The notes beneath the pieces were generated by a model, which saw only the letters and a program-made list of their open reading frames with translations, had not been told where the DNA came from and searched no databases. The position numbers and the translations under genes were made by a program. Shown in pieces: positions 35,939 to 44,684 of a stretch of 64,000 nt of DNA. Position 1 is the first letter of the stretch; each line of letters opens with the position of its first letter. Origin of the DNA: Planctomycetota bacterium (GTDB taxonomy: Bacteria; Planctomycetota; Planctomycetia; Pirellulales; Lacipirellulaceae); the NCBI GenBank assembly GCA_013152205.1, contig JAADGV010000050.1:1-64000 (forward strand), in the 5' to 3' direction.

Positions 35939-36985
35939 ATGAAAACTACACACTTCCTTACATTTCTGCTGCTTACCTTCACCCTCTGCGCCGCACGTCA
36001 GGCCAGGGCGGTTGGGGATTCGATACTCTTGGATGCCGACCTTCGCGGGACGGTGAGCTGGGAGTCTGTTACAGGGCCAGGTTTCGATGCCCAGCAATGG
36101 ATGCACGGCGACTACTCGTCGACCGGCAGCTATTTTACGAGTGCTTCTTCCTATTTCGATGAATCGAGTGGCGAATTCTTTTTTTGGGAAAGTCGCAATT
36201 TCTTTAGGTTCGACCTCATCGCCCTCAGCAGCGCAACATGGGTGACAGGGGCCACGTTGCAACTTGAACACAGCGGAACGTCGTCTTCACTCACTTATGG
36301 CATAGGCCCAATAGGTGTGGATCCCCTCAATTCTCCTCCCGATTACCCGGGGGACATTGGTGGTGCCAAAACTTTCTTCTTTAGTATTTACGGAGACGCC
36401 TATGGCAGTGCGTCGATCGTTGGGGCGAGTAGTGGTGATGTGCTCAGCATTGAACTCACCGCCTTCGCTCTTGCAGATATCAATGCCGCCCTTTTGGCAG
36501 GCAATCTCATTGCCTTTGGGGGGAGTGTGACAGCAGGCGGAAACGTAAGCATGTTTTCAGGTACTGCCGGGCTTTCGACGCAACTGGCAATAGCGACCAC
36601 TCCGAACAGTCAACCGGTAGCCGATGTAGCTAGTCTTACCATTCTTTCAGGCGAGGGAGCCACCCTCGACGGGAGCGGATCGTCCGACACCGACAGCATC
36701 TATGGCGATATTATCGAATCCTACGCATGGGATCTCGATGGCAACGGCACCTTCGATTTCGACTCCTCGTCGGCAACACTTGCTCTCACCGCAGCCGAAC
36801 TTGACAACTTTGGAATCAGTGCCCCTGGCTCTTACGATATTACACTTCAAGTCGAAGACTCCTGGGGAGTCAGTGGTACGGTTGTGCAAAGTCTCACCGT
36901 CACCCAAGTGCCTGAGCCAAGCACGCTGTTGTTGGGTGTGTTGGCAGGCGTGGGGCTACTCGCCCGTCGTCGTAACCGAAAATAG
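35939..36985 (+). CDS. PEP-CTERM protein 8 with PKD-like domain
   Basis: A 348-aa exported protein starting at the ATG at 35939 directly after the L3 leader. The signal peptide is FLTFLLLTFTLCAARQARA. A C-terminal Ig/PKD-like stretch (GEGATLDGSGSSDTDSIYGD, SYAWDLDGNGTFD, YDITLQVEDSWG) closely parallels the protein at 29825. The N-terminal region contains NFFRFDLIALSSATWVTGAT, like the other paralogue's FFVYDLSSLNNVW. The tag is VPEPSTLLLGVLAGVGLLAR plus RRNRK. It is probably structural or adhesive. Confidence 0.87.
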   Translation: MKTTHFLTFLLLTFTLCAARQARAVGDSILLDADLRGTVSWESVTGPGFDAQQWMHGDYSSTGSYFTSASSYFDESSGEFFFWESRNFFRFDLIALSSATWVTGATLQLEHSGTSSSLTYGIGPIGVDPLNSPPDYPGDIGGAKTFFFSIYGDAYGSASIVGASSGDVLSIELTAFALADINAALLAGNLIAFGGSVTAGGNVSMFSGTAGLSTQLAIATTPNSQPVADVASLTILSGEGATLDGSGSSDTDSIYGDIIESYAWDLDGNGTFDFDSSSATLALTAAELDNFGISAPGSYDITLQVEDSWGVSGTVVQSLTVTQVPEPSTLLLGVLAGVGLLARRRNRK

Positions 36986-37058
36986 TGTTTTTCTATTGCT
37001 CTGCGCTGGGTGTCACCGCTGACTTGTTCAGCAGTGGATATCCGTTGGGGCATAGTTG

Positions 37059-38057
37059 CTATTTCTGTTTGCGAAGTGTACCTCGCTGACATCCATTGCC
37101 ATAAGATTGCGGAAGAGCGATTCTCGACTCTTCGTCTTTATTGACGGTGATGTGCGTCAAAAATCCGAGATTTCCTAGGGCCGAGCGAAGATTGTTCTGT
37201 TGCCCTTCGGTTAGATTCACTAAGGGGGGACGCAGCGGGCCACAGTCAATGCCAATCATCTTCATTGCAAACTTGATCGCTGCTGGAGTCGACCCAAAGC
37301 TTTGCAGCAATCGGACCATCTCAACGGCCAGGGCTTGTTCAGCGCGGGCCGTTTTCCAGTCACCTGCCTCTACCGCAGCGAGGATGCGTTGATACAGTGG
37401 TGCCGCAAAGTTGTAAGTACTTCCAACAGCCCCGGTTGCTCCGAAGGCAATTCCAGCCAAAAGTGCCTCGTCGCAACCCCACAGAATATCATTCGTCCCG
37501 TTGTCTAATTGAAGGCACTCTTGCACTTCTAGAAGGTCTGGATTCGTATATTTGACACCTGCTAAGTTGGGTATCCGTGACTTGCCTTCGGCCAAAAACA
37601 GGGAACTCGACAGCTCAACCCCCGTGATGCTCGGAATGTCATACAAATAAAACGGCAAGGCTGGTGCTGACGCGGCAACCGGCTCACAGAATTCGATCAG
37701 CGCTGCCACCGATTGTGGTTTGTAGCAGGAAGGGGCATGCATGCTCACAGCGTCCGCTCCGCTAGAAGCGGCATGAGACGCTAAACGGCAAGCATCCCTA
37801 GCACAATTGTGGCCCACGTGGACGATTAACTCTAAACTATGGCGGACTTCGCTGGCGATCCACGCCTCAACCAGAAATTCACGCTCTTCGATCGTTAGCG
37901 ACTGACCTTCGCCCGTCGAACCAGCAATGAATGCTCCGCGAACATTGGTCGACACCAAATGTCGAGCTTGATGACGAACCACGGCCAGATTCAAGCTTCC
38001 GTCGGCGTACATCGGCGTGTGTGGAGCGGCGATGAGCCGGAAGCTCTGAAGGTCCAT
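37059..38057 (-). CDS. DapA-family aldolase, neuraminate-lyase-like
   Basis: A 332-aa TIM-barrel lyase of the DHDPS/N-acetylneuraminate lyase family. The ATG at 38057 gives the usual start; a longer frame to 38141 is unlikely. Motifs: GSTGEGQSLTIEER (carboxylate binding), FYLYDIPS with the catalytic Tyr, and GVKYTNPDL with the Schiff-base Lys. A sialidase lies 2.8 kb away on the same strand and a sugar-sensing GntR regulator directly upstream, so splitting of sialic acid or a related keto-acid sugar into pyruvate and an amino sugar is likely. Dihydrodipicolinate synthase activity is less likely from context. Confidence 0.85.
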   Translation of the reverse strand: MDLQSFRLIAAPHTPMYADGSLNLAVVRHQARHLVSTNVRGAFIAGSTGEGQSLTIEEREFLVEAWIASEVRHSLELIVHVGHNCARDACRLASHAASSGADAVSMHAPSCYKPQSVAALIEFCEPVAASAPALPFYLYDIPSITGVELSSSLFLAEGKSRIPNLAGVKYTNPDLLEVQECLQLDNGTNDILWGCDEALLAGIAFGATGAVGSTYNFAAPLYQRILAAVEAGDWKTARAEQALAVEMVRLLQSFGSTPAAIKFAMKMIGIDCGPLRPPLVNLTEGQQNNLRSALGNLGFLTHITVNKDEESRIALPQSYGNGCQRGTLRKQK

Positions 38058-38137
38058 ACCTATTCTCAACAATTGGCTAGAAGGGGTGATATTGTCAGCA
38101 TGTGGCGTGGTTCGCACTTTCTTAATTGGCAATTGAC

Positions 38138-39220
38138 TCAATCAGAAGATAGAGGCAACTCCAATTTCACGGGCATCGTCTCGTGCCCAACGGACTGAGC
38201 ATCCAGGACTTGGCCTATTAGAAGTCGTGCTAAGTGACGTCCTTGCTCTTCGCTACTAAATTGAGATCTGGCCCAAGGATACTGAGGCTGCTGGCCCGGT
38301 TTGAGATAGTAGTCGCAGATTCCAATGTCGAAATCCTTTCCAAAAACGAGTCCTTTGAGTTCACCCGCCTTTTGAACCGCCTCGGCCATCCGTACTGTTC
38401 TGCAAATAAAACCCGTAGGACGTGTTTTTTGGCTAAACAAGCGGTCAGCCTCTGCGAAGTACACTTCGTCGAAGGTGGGCAAGAATCGCAACGTCAGGGC
38501 GTTCAAGCCTTTTCCTGCCGCGTGGAGCGCTGCAGAGATGCCATCAATGGTCCGCTGGTCGCCACCGTACGTTAGCTGTCGATTGAGGTAGGCGAAGGTC
38601 GTGTGGCCTTGCTCCAGAAGATAATTGGCAAGTTCTTTGCCAACGCTTTCCATATCAGCCGTGAGCGATGCAAGGCGTTCAATCGATGGGTAAACGGTTC
38701 CGTGGACGACCGACGGAATTTGACGGTCTGCCAATAGACGTTGCGTCTCGTACGACGCACGCACCAGGACAAAGCCATCGATACGTTTTGCGTGCAACGA
38801 CTCGTCGATCAACTCGGCAACGAAGCCTGCTTCGTTCGAACTGGGCAAAAAACTGATTTGTACAGGGACGCCCGGCAACTCGTGTTCGAGACCTAGCAAA
38901 ACTTCGTCTTGCCCCACGCCCTCGGTACGAAGATATTTTTGATGGACTAAGAAGTGGACGCGATGCAGTGTCGGTTTGCTTTGATCGTGGGGCGGATCGG
39001 CAATATACGCGCCGCGGCGCTGCTGCCGCACAATCAGCCGACGGCGTTCCAAGAGTTGTAATGTACGGTTTGCCGTCCCGTTACCGACGCCGAGCAACTT
39101 GGAGGCCTCGGTAGTCGTCAGATAACGATCCCCCGGCTTGAGTTCACGCGCATCAATATCCTCAACCAGTTTTTCCGCCAATAGGGAAATACGCGGAGTT
39201 TTTGTTCTTGCTTCTGCCAT
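38138..39220 (-). CDS. GntR regulator with LacI-type sensor domain
   Basis: A 360-aa transcription regulator starting at the ATG at 39220. Residues about 8-70 form a GntR winged helix (LAEKLVEDIDARELKPGDRY, then EASKLLGVGNGTANRTLQLL). The rest is a periplasmic-binding-like sugar sensor as in LacI (IDGFVLVRASYETQRLLADR, VVHGTVYPSIERL, FGKDFDIGICDY). This architecture matches arabinose-type AraR regulators. It lies just upstream of the aldolase gene on the same strand (80-bp gap) and probably regulates the sugar genes around it in response to a ligand. Confidence 0.87.
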   Translation of the reverse strand: MAEARTKTPRISLLAEKLVEDIDARELKPGDRYLTTTEASKLLGVGNGTANRTLQLLERRRLIVRQQRRGAYIADPPHDQSKPTLHRVHFLVHQKYLRTEGVGQDEVLLGLEHELPGVPVQISFLPSSNEAGFVAELIDESLHAKRIDGFVLVRASYETQRLLADRQIPSVVHGTVYPSIERLASLTADMESVGKELANYLLEQGHTTFAYLNRQLTYGGDQRTIDGISAALHAAGKGLNALTLRFLPTFDEVYFAEADRLFSQKTRPTGFICRTVRMAEAVQKAGELKGLVFGKDFDIGICDYYLKPGQQPQYPWARSQFSSEEQGRHLARLLIGQVLDAQSVGHETMPVKLELPLSSD

Positions 39221-39309
39221 GAATAATATCGTACCTGCGACTCTACTTGCTTTATAGTGTGTAAATGGGACGAAAAAACTCAACAGCTTCTTGTACCAAA
39301 AACATTCGG

Positions 39310-39801
39310 CTACTCGACTGAAAGGTTGAAGTCTTTTGCGGCATTGCCGCTATCGGATTCGATGGTAGCGGTTAACTCGGACTGGGTATTGTACTTGGCC
39401 GGGAGGTACTGCACAGCCGGACGGCCCTCTTCCATGCCTGGGGATACCTCGCCTCCGGGCGATTCTGGCGGAGGACGGTAACCACGGATTTCAACTCGAC
39501 TTTTTCCAACAGAAACCCCTCCACGTCCTTTGGCAACGTATTGACCATCTTTGATTGGGCCCCCAGAAACCGAACCGGGAGTTCCTTCGACGGGATAAAA
39601 CCGTATTTCGCCGTTCTGGATCGGCTGACCATCCAAAGTAACCGTCCCTCGCACAATCACCTTTTTAAATTTACTATCTGGCCCGCAGCCAAATAGGGAC
39701 GTACACAGCAATACCGTCCCTAAGCTTAGGAATACCGAATGGGTCTCAGATCGGGGGGGGCATGGGATCTTCTTTTTTTGAGTGTCGCCTTGCCTACTCA
39801 T
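39310..39801 (-). CDS. Lipoprotein paired with DUF1559 protein
   Basis: A 163-aa protein from the ATG at 39801, overlapping the end of the DUF1559 gene by 8 nt. After a basic N-terminus, SLGTVLLCTSLFGCG is a lipobox-type signal peptide. The mature domain (VIVRGTVTLDGQPIQNGEIRF) is a carboxypeptidase-regulatory-like beta-sandwich seen in planctomycete lipoproteins that sit beside DUF1559 genes. The Pro/Gly-rich RPPPESPGGEVSPG loop is likely exposed. Function unknown. Confidence 0.82.
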   Translation of the reverse strand: MSRQGDTQKKKIPCPPRSETHSVFLSLGTVLLCTSLFGCGPDSKFKKVIVRGTVTLDGQPIQNGEIRFYPVEGTPGSVSGGPIKDGQYVAKGRGGVSVGKSRVEIRGYRPPPESPGGEVSPGMEEGRPAVQYLPAKYNTQSELTATIESDSGNAAKDFNLSVE

Positions 39802-40840
39802 AGGAATACACCTCTTCACCGGCTCGTGTTGCCATCGCCTCTAATACGATGAAATCTATATCTTCGTTGAAGAATCGCACACTTCCATCCGCGAAGACAA
39901 AATGGGCGCCACCAATGTGAAAACTAGAGAAGCCGTTTTCTAGATGGTATTCAAAATGCCGGTTTCCACCATCTCCATCAAATGGATCGATCGTATCATC
40001 GCGACCACCAGGAACGGAGCCTGGCCCATTGATTCCCTGCGACATGTCTTCAAGGTTCCGTGAGGCATAGGTGTGACCGATCCACACTTCGGTTCCAGAT
40101 TGGTCCACTCCAAGTCCACTGGTGACTTCACCTATGATGACCGTATTGCTTGAGCCATCGGTAATCTTGCCGACGTTGATTCGACTGTGATTGAACAAAG
40201 TACCATTTCCATCGGCCAGAGGAGAGACCGCCGAACAGTGAGTTTTCTTGCTATCGATAACGCCAGCCATATTCGATAATGGCCAGTCAAACGCCTCAAT
40301 GCCGAAATGATTGAAGCCCGTACAGCAGTCGACCCACCCTGTATCGTTGATAGCGCTCGGGCAGATGAAGGCATCAACTCGACCTTCGTAAGCATTCCAA
40401 GACGTCGCGGTAAAGATTGGATCTTTCCCATCAGGGGACTCACTCCTGCTGAGTTTAAGCTCTAATTGCTCGTAGATTACGTTTGCCTCGAGATAGGGCA
40501 AGAGGTAGGCACCCCAGCCAAAACCGATGAATGGCGGCGTACGATTGCTCCGTAAGTTACTACAGCTAATTCTGCCCAGGCCATTCACATGGATTTCGCC
40601 TGAGGGAAACACGGTGTGAGCGCTGTGATAGTTGTGAAGTGCGATCCCTACCTGCTTGAAGTTGTTCGTGCAAGTCGATCGCCGGGCAGCTTCGCGAGCT
40701 GCCTGGACAGCCGGCAGCAACAGGGCTACGAGGACACCAATGATGGCAATCACCACCAAAAGTTCAACGAGGGTAAAACCGTGTAGAGACCTGAGGCCAT
40801 GGACATGCTTCTTGGCTGTTTTTCGATTGATTCGACTCAC
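39794..40840 (-). CDS. DUF1559 prepilin-like protein
   Basis: A 348-aa protein with a type IV prepilin N-terminus, GFTLVELLVVIAIIGVLVAL, followed by LLPAVQAAREAARRSTCTNN, the hallmark of DUF1559 proteins that are abundant in planctomycetes. The Gly-Phe junction is the prepilin peptidase site. The C-terminal part ends in GGAHFVFADGSVRFFNEDID, another DUF1559 hallmark. They are thought to be pseudopilin-like cell-envelope proteins. It sits 42 bp after the sialidase gene and overlaps the lipoprotein gene. Confidence 0.93.
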   Translation of the reverse strand: MSRINRKTAKKHVHGLRSLHGFTLVELLVVIAIIGVLVALLLPAVQAAREAARRSTCTNNFKQVGIALHNYHSAHTVFPSGEIHVNGLGRISCSNLRSNRTPPFIGFGWGAYLLPYLEANVIYEQLELKLSRSESPDGKDPIFTATSWNAYEGRVDAFICPSAINDTGWVDCCTGFNHFGIEAFDWPLSNMAGVIDSKKTHCSAVSPLADGNGTLFNHSRINVGKITDGSSNTVIIGEVTSGLGVDQSGTEVWIGHTYASRNLEDMSQGINGPGSVPGGRDDTIDPFDGDGGNRHFEYHLENGFSSFHIGGAHFVFADGSVRFFNEDIDFIVLEAMATRAGEEVYSYE

Positions 40841-40881
40841 AACGGCAAACCTCTTCCTATCGCGTTATCAAAATGACTTCA

Positions 40882-42351
40882 TCAGAAAGAGCGGTGTGCT
40901 TTTGCACTTTGACGACGGCCTATCACCATAGCAATCATTCCGCCTACAAAAGCAATCAGTAGCGAGGATGGCTCGGGAACGGTGGAGGCGGCCCCAACCG
41001 CTGGGAGAACTGTTCCGAACTGATTTTCCCAAATGCCCAAATCAAGGCCGTTAGTAAGCCCATCAGCATTGGCATCCCCTCCGGCATCCGTAAGAAAACT
41101 TCGCTGCCAAGTGAGGAAGTCAGCTCCATCGACGTCATTGTCGCTATCAAAATCGGCGTTCTCTGTCGGATTGATCAACGCATCGAGATTGTAAGAACTG
41201 AACAGAACTTTGTCGTAGAGCGTGTTGCCTGCCTCGTAGAGCACGCCAAACTCTTGGCTGTCGAGCTTAACTAAGTCGGAGTAGGCGGCCGGTCCAGGGT
41301 GAATGAGCGTATCATCGACCCAAGTGGTGCCTTCGTCGTAACTAACCCGTAGCGTCAAATTCTCTCGAACGGTCCCCACCGGGCCGCTGTAAAGCAGGAT
41401 ATTTTGAGCATCCCCTTCGTCTGTAGCGGCGAATCGAACGACCGAGTTCTGTACGACAGGTGTGTTGAACTGAGGGTCTACTGTAAACGGTCCCGAGTAG
41501 GTTTCACCGCCATCGGTACTAGTGGCGATGGCCCGCGTGTTCCCTGGGGTGCCATTCTGGACGCGAGCATTGACATAGAGGTCGCCATTCACCAACTCGG
41601 TAACACTGTTTTCGTTTGGAAACAAGTCAGCGCTACTTGTCGGAGTCTCGGAAGCACCAGACTGCCAGGTGATGCCATAATCGTCGCTATAGAAAAGGTT
41701 CTGGCCCAAGAGGGATGGGTCCGAAGCGAGCCCAAAATTCGCTGGAATCACGAGTCGCCCGGCATTGGGGCCACGTGTTAATTCAATAGCATGACCAGGG
41801 CCGTTGGCAAAGTGCAGCCAGGCGGGATCCTTGACACTTGTCGTAATGTCCGTTCGGCTCGACCAAGTAGCCCCATTGTCATCGCTGTATCGAGTGAATA
41901 TATCTGAGTTCTCTCGGTTATACGTCAGCCAGACGCGCCCAGGGTTCACGGGATCCAGTGTACTGACCACCGGGGAGGGATTGCCCATCGTCCATCCCAA
42001 ATTATTGTCAATAATCTGAAGTGAGCCCCACGTATGGCCACCGTCGGTGCTGCGCTTCAACAGCATGTCTGTGTTGCCAGTATTTCCAGGGTCATTCAAC
42101 CGCCCTTCGGCAAAGGCCAAGAGGTCTCCATTGGTTGCTTGGACAATTGCCGGAATGCGAATACTGAGATACCCGTCAACCCCGTTCGATTCGAACACGG
42201 TAACTTGGTTCACGACACCAGTGGCACAAGCGGGCTTGACTGCACTAATGATAAGGACCAGCAGCAATGCACCCTGTGCGAGTCTAAGGCTGGCGAGCCT
42301 GAGCCAGCACGGGCCGTTTTTTTCTAACGTTTCAAAAGTGCCCATTTTCAT
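40882..42351 (-). CDS. Secreted sialidase with dockerin-like and PEP-CTERM ends
   Basis: A 489-aa exo-sialidase, which removes terminal sialic acid from glycans. Start ATG at 42351; GTG at 42372 is possible. A signal peptide (ALLLVLIISAVKPACA) precedes the arginine motif SIRIPAIV and repeated Asp boxes such as RSTDGGHTWG, YSDDNGATWS, YSDDYGITWQ and STDGGETYSG, giving a six-bladed propeller. Near the C-terminus DFDSDNDVDGADFLTWQ and DANADGLTNGLDLGIWE are a dockerin-like calcium pair. The tag is VPEPSSLLIAFVGGMIAMVI plus Arg. It should be exported and anchored or assembled on the surface. Confidence 0.92.
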   Translation of the reverse strand: MKMGTFETLEKNGPCWLRLASLRLAQGALLLVLIISAVKPACATGVVNQVTVFESNGVDGYLSIRIPAIVQATNGDLLAFAEGRLNDPGNTGNTDMLLKRSTDGGHTWGSLQIIDNNLGWTMGNPSPVVSTLDPVNPGRVWLTYNRENSDIFTRYSDDNGATWSSRTDITTSVKDPAWLHFANGPGHAIELTRGPNAGRLVIPANFGLASDPSLLGQNLFYSDDYGITWQSGASETPTSSADLFPNENSVTELVNGDLYVNARVQNGTPGNTRAIATSTDGGETYSGPFTVDPQFNTPVVQNSVVRFAATDEGDAQNILLYSGPVGTVRENLTLRVSYDEGTTWVDDTLIHPGPAAYSDLVKLDSQEFGVLYEAGNTLYDKVLFSSYNLDALINPTENADFDSDNDVDGADFLTWQRSFLTDAGGDANADGLTNGLDLGIWENQFGTVLPAVGAASTVPEPSSLLIAFVGGMIAMVIGRRQSAKAHRSF

Positions 42352-42410
42352 ATTACTCGACTCCTTACTCACGTTGAGACTTTTTGGTTACTAACAATCA
42401 TCGGAGAGAT

Positions 42411-42442
42411 AAAACCCCCTCTCCGCAGGATGGGAGAGGGGG
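42411..42442 (-). terminator. Rho-independent terminator
   Basis: On the minus strand a 10-bp G/C-rich stem (42433-42442 with 42415-42424, loop CATCCTGC-like) is followed by TTTT (complement of 42411-42414). It lies 60 bp after the end of the frameshifted PEP-CTERM gene and would separate it from the sialidase gene. Confidence 0.55.
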
Positions 42443-42501
42443 GAACGTAGGTCTCGAAAATGGCCAGCTTCAAAACGGCTTTGAGCCAGAGAACCATCCT
42501 C

Positions 42502-43315
42502 TTAGCCCCTAGGGAATTTCCTCGCCCTTGTTGCGAACGTCACAAAGACTCCCAGGCAGACAAGACTCAAGGAGCCCGGCTCAGGAATCGCTGCCAAATT
42601 AATATCATCCACAAAGAAACGCATGCCGGTCTTCGAAGTCCAGCCCCCCACAAATTCAACACTCGCGATCCCGGTTTGATCTGAGGTGAAGGCGAAAGTA
42701 CTGTTTGCCCCGCCGCCAGACGAAAGTGCCACCCCGTTAAGTATGCCAGTAAAGGTGTCCGTGTTTGTATCAAACGACAACTCAAGAGAATTGGTTGCAT
42801 TTAGAAGTACCGAGTTGTCCAACGTCGTGTTCACAGGGGAGCCGCCCGAAAGCGTGGTCAACTGGAGTGTACTGCCGTTAAATTTTAGATACATGGCAAC
42901 CGTACCCTGCCAATAGTTATGACTGGCATTTGCGCCACGAGCGCCGATTCGGAGTTCGGCATAGGGCGAAGTCCAAGCACCGGCATCCTCGAAATAGAGG
43001 TTGGAGGAAAACACGCCAACTGCGACAGGTGCATCGGCGTCAAAAACTACTTTTGGTGCTCCAGGGCTGTTGTTGTCCTCTACCATCATGCTCTGGTTTC
43101 CCACAGGACCAAAGGGATCAACCGGTGTCGTCGATCCATCTACCACGGACAATGTCGTAATCCACACCATCAACAATGACATCCGCAGAAGCAGGATCCG
43201 AACCGGGAGTGTCCGCCTGGAAGTCTTCAATAATATCCGCCGAAGCCCAACTTCCGGCGGCAGCGAGGATCAACAGGGACATCAAGTGACGAGTAAATAT
43301 CATTCTGGTTGTCAT
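42502..43315 (-). pseudogene. PEP-CTERM gene split by a frameshift
   Basis: The N-terminal part (MTTRMIFTRHLMSLLILAAA..., start 43315) ends in one frame at 43118, while the rest (VDPFGPVGNQSMMVEDN... to 42502) is in another. The related gene at 43451-44416 shows that both parts belong together: EDFQ near the N-terminus, then DYPADPFGGVGNQSLLMDDN. A one-base insertion near 43150, by a GTCCGTGGTAG stretch, explains it. The joined product would have a signal peptide, a sandwich domain and the tag IPEPGSLSLVCLGVFVTFAT. It could be a true pseudogene or a sequencing error. Confidence 0.8.
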
Positions 43316-43450
43316 GAGCTTCTTACCTTTCTGTTTTCTGAAAAGAATTTCCGTTGCGATAATCAAAACACGAAATTGGCAACTGAGGCAATCTCCTCCC
43401 ATCAAGAATGTAGCGGGGCCTTAGTAGTTGCTTCCCTGTTACACTTACTC

Positions 43451-44416
43451 CTACACCTTACGGCGAGTGCGTTGAGTTGCTGAAAGAGCAAGTCCCCCTC
43501 CCAGCAATACCAGTAGCAGCGACGATGGCTCGGGAACAGCAAAGGCGGGAGCCGCCGGAGTGATCCCCGTTAATGCCACGTCGTCGATAAAGTAGCGCAC
43601 TCCCATTTTGGTGTTATAGCCACCCACAAACTCCACGGCATTGATTGAGGTTTGGGGCGAAGCAAAATTGAAAGAGGTAGTGGCCCCGCCACCGGCCGTG
43701 AGCGCCACGCCGTTGAGGAGCCCTGTGAAGGAGTCGGTCGTAGTGTCGAACGACAGTGAAAGGTTAATCACCGTGTTGAGTGGGATCGCGTTGTCGAGCG
43801 TAATGTCGGGTAGCCGATCGGTAGGATCGAAAGGGTTCAGCTGCCCTATTCTGAGCGTTGTGTCACTAAATATCAGCCACATGGCCATGTCGCCTTGCCA
43901 CCAATTGTGCGTATCTTGGAATGTAGGAAACACACCTGTTGGGTTGCCGATTCGTATTTCAGAGTAGGGATTCGACCAAGTAATTTGCTCTGCTGCGACA
44001 CCTGTGACACCTGTGAAGAAGTAGAGCTTGGTTGAAAAGGTATCCGCCCCAGAGATCGGGTCGGTCCCGAACAGAACCTTGGGCGAATTGTTGATGTTTC
44101 GGTTGTCATCCATAAGCAGACTTTGATTGCCCACTCCTCCAAACGGATCGGCCGGATAATCGATGCCGTCGGCGTCAGTTCCATTCCTGCTAGACGTGAC
44201 AATATTTCGCGCATACAGCAGGTTTGCAGGATCGAAAGCGTTATTTGGATCGGTGCCATTACCCGGCGCGTTCGAGGAATTTTCGGCGTTGGTTGGTCGC
44301 GTGCCCTCTACGTCATTCTGGAAATCTTCCAGGTTACCCGCAGCAACCCAGTGACTGCTGGCAAAGACGACTAGCACAGCTCCCACGCAATTTACGAAGG
44401 CACTACGGTTTACCAT
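43451..44416 (-). CDS. PEP-CTERM protein, intact paralogue
   Basis: A 321-aa exported protein. GGGAGG lies upstream of the ATG at 44416, which fixes the start over the longer frame to 44503. The signal peptide is CVGAVLVVFASSHWVAA. The mature domain is a lectin/sandwich-like fold: DNRNINNSPKVLFGTDPISG, SNPYSEIRIG, DTHNWWQGDMAMWLIF, and LSLSFDTTTDSFTGLLNGVA, ending VEFVGGYNTKMGVRYFIDDV. The tag is VPEPSSLLLVLLGGGLALSA plus Arg/Lys. It parallels the frameshifted gene next to it. Confidence 0.87.
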   Translation of the reverse strand: MVNRSAFVNCVGAVLVVFASSHWVAAGNLEDFQNDVEGTRPTNAENSSNAPGNGTDPNNAFDPANLLYARNIVTSSRNGTDADGIDYPADPFGGVGNQSLLMDDNRNINNSPKVLFGTDPISGADTFSTKLYFFTGVTGVAAEQITWSNPYSEIRIGNPTGVFPTFQDTHNWWQGDMAMWLIFSDTTLRIGQLNPFDPTDRLPDITLDNAIPLNTVINLSLSFDTTTDSFTGLLNGVALTAGGGATTSFNFASPQTSINAVEFVGGYNTKMGVRYFIDDVALTGITPAAPAFAVPEPSSLLLVLLGGGLALSATQRTRRKV

Positions 44417-44684
44417 GACTGATTTCCTCCCTTGATAATTGGACATGTAGATCAGTTCTGATTGAGTTGAGATTTCTAGGAACTTACTTAACGTCAACTG
44501 CACGCCTCTGGCAGAAGAACCGTACAGCTCGGACTCGGAGAAAAGGGGCGGTCAGACAGAGGCTTGCAAATATCAACCCTGTCGCTACCACCTAATTCCC
44601 TCGCTAATTTAACCTTGCTTTGCATAGGGTAACCAATATAATCCCAGTAGTCAACTAAATATTCCTGTCTTTTGGAGAATATAA

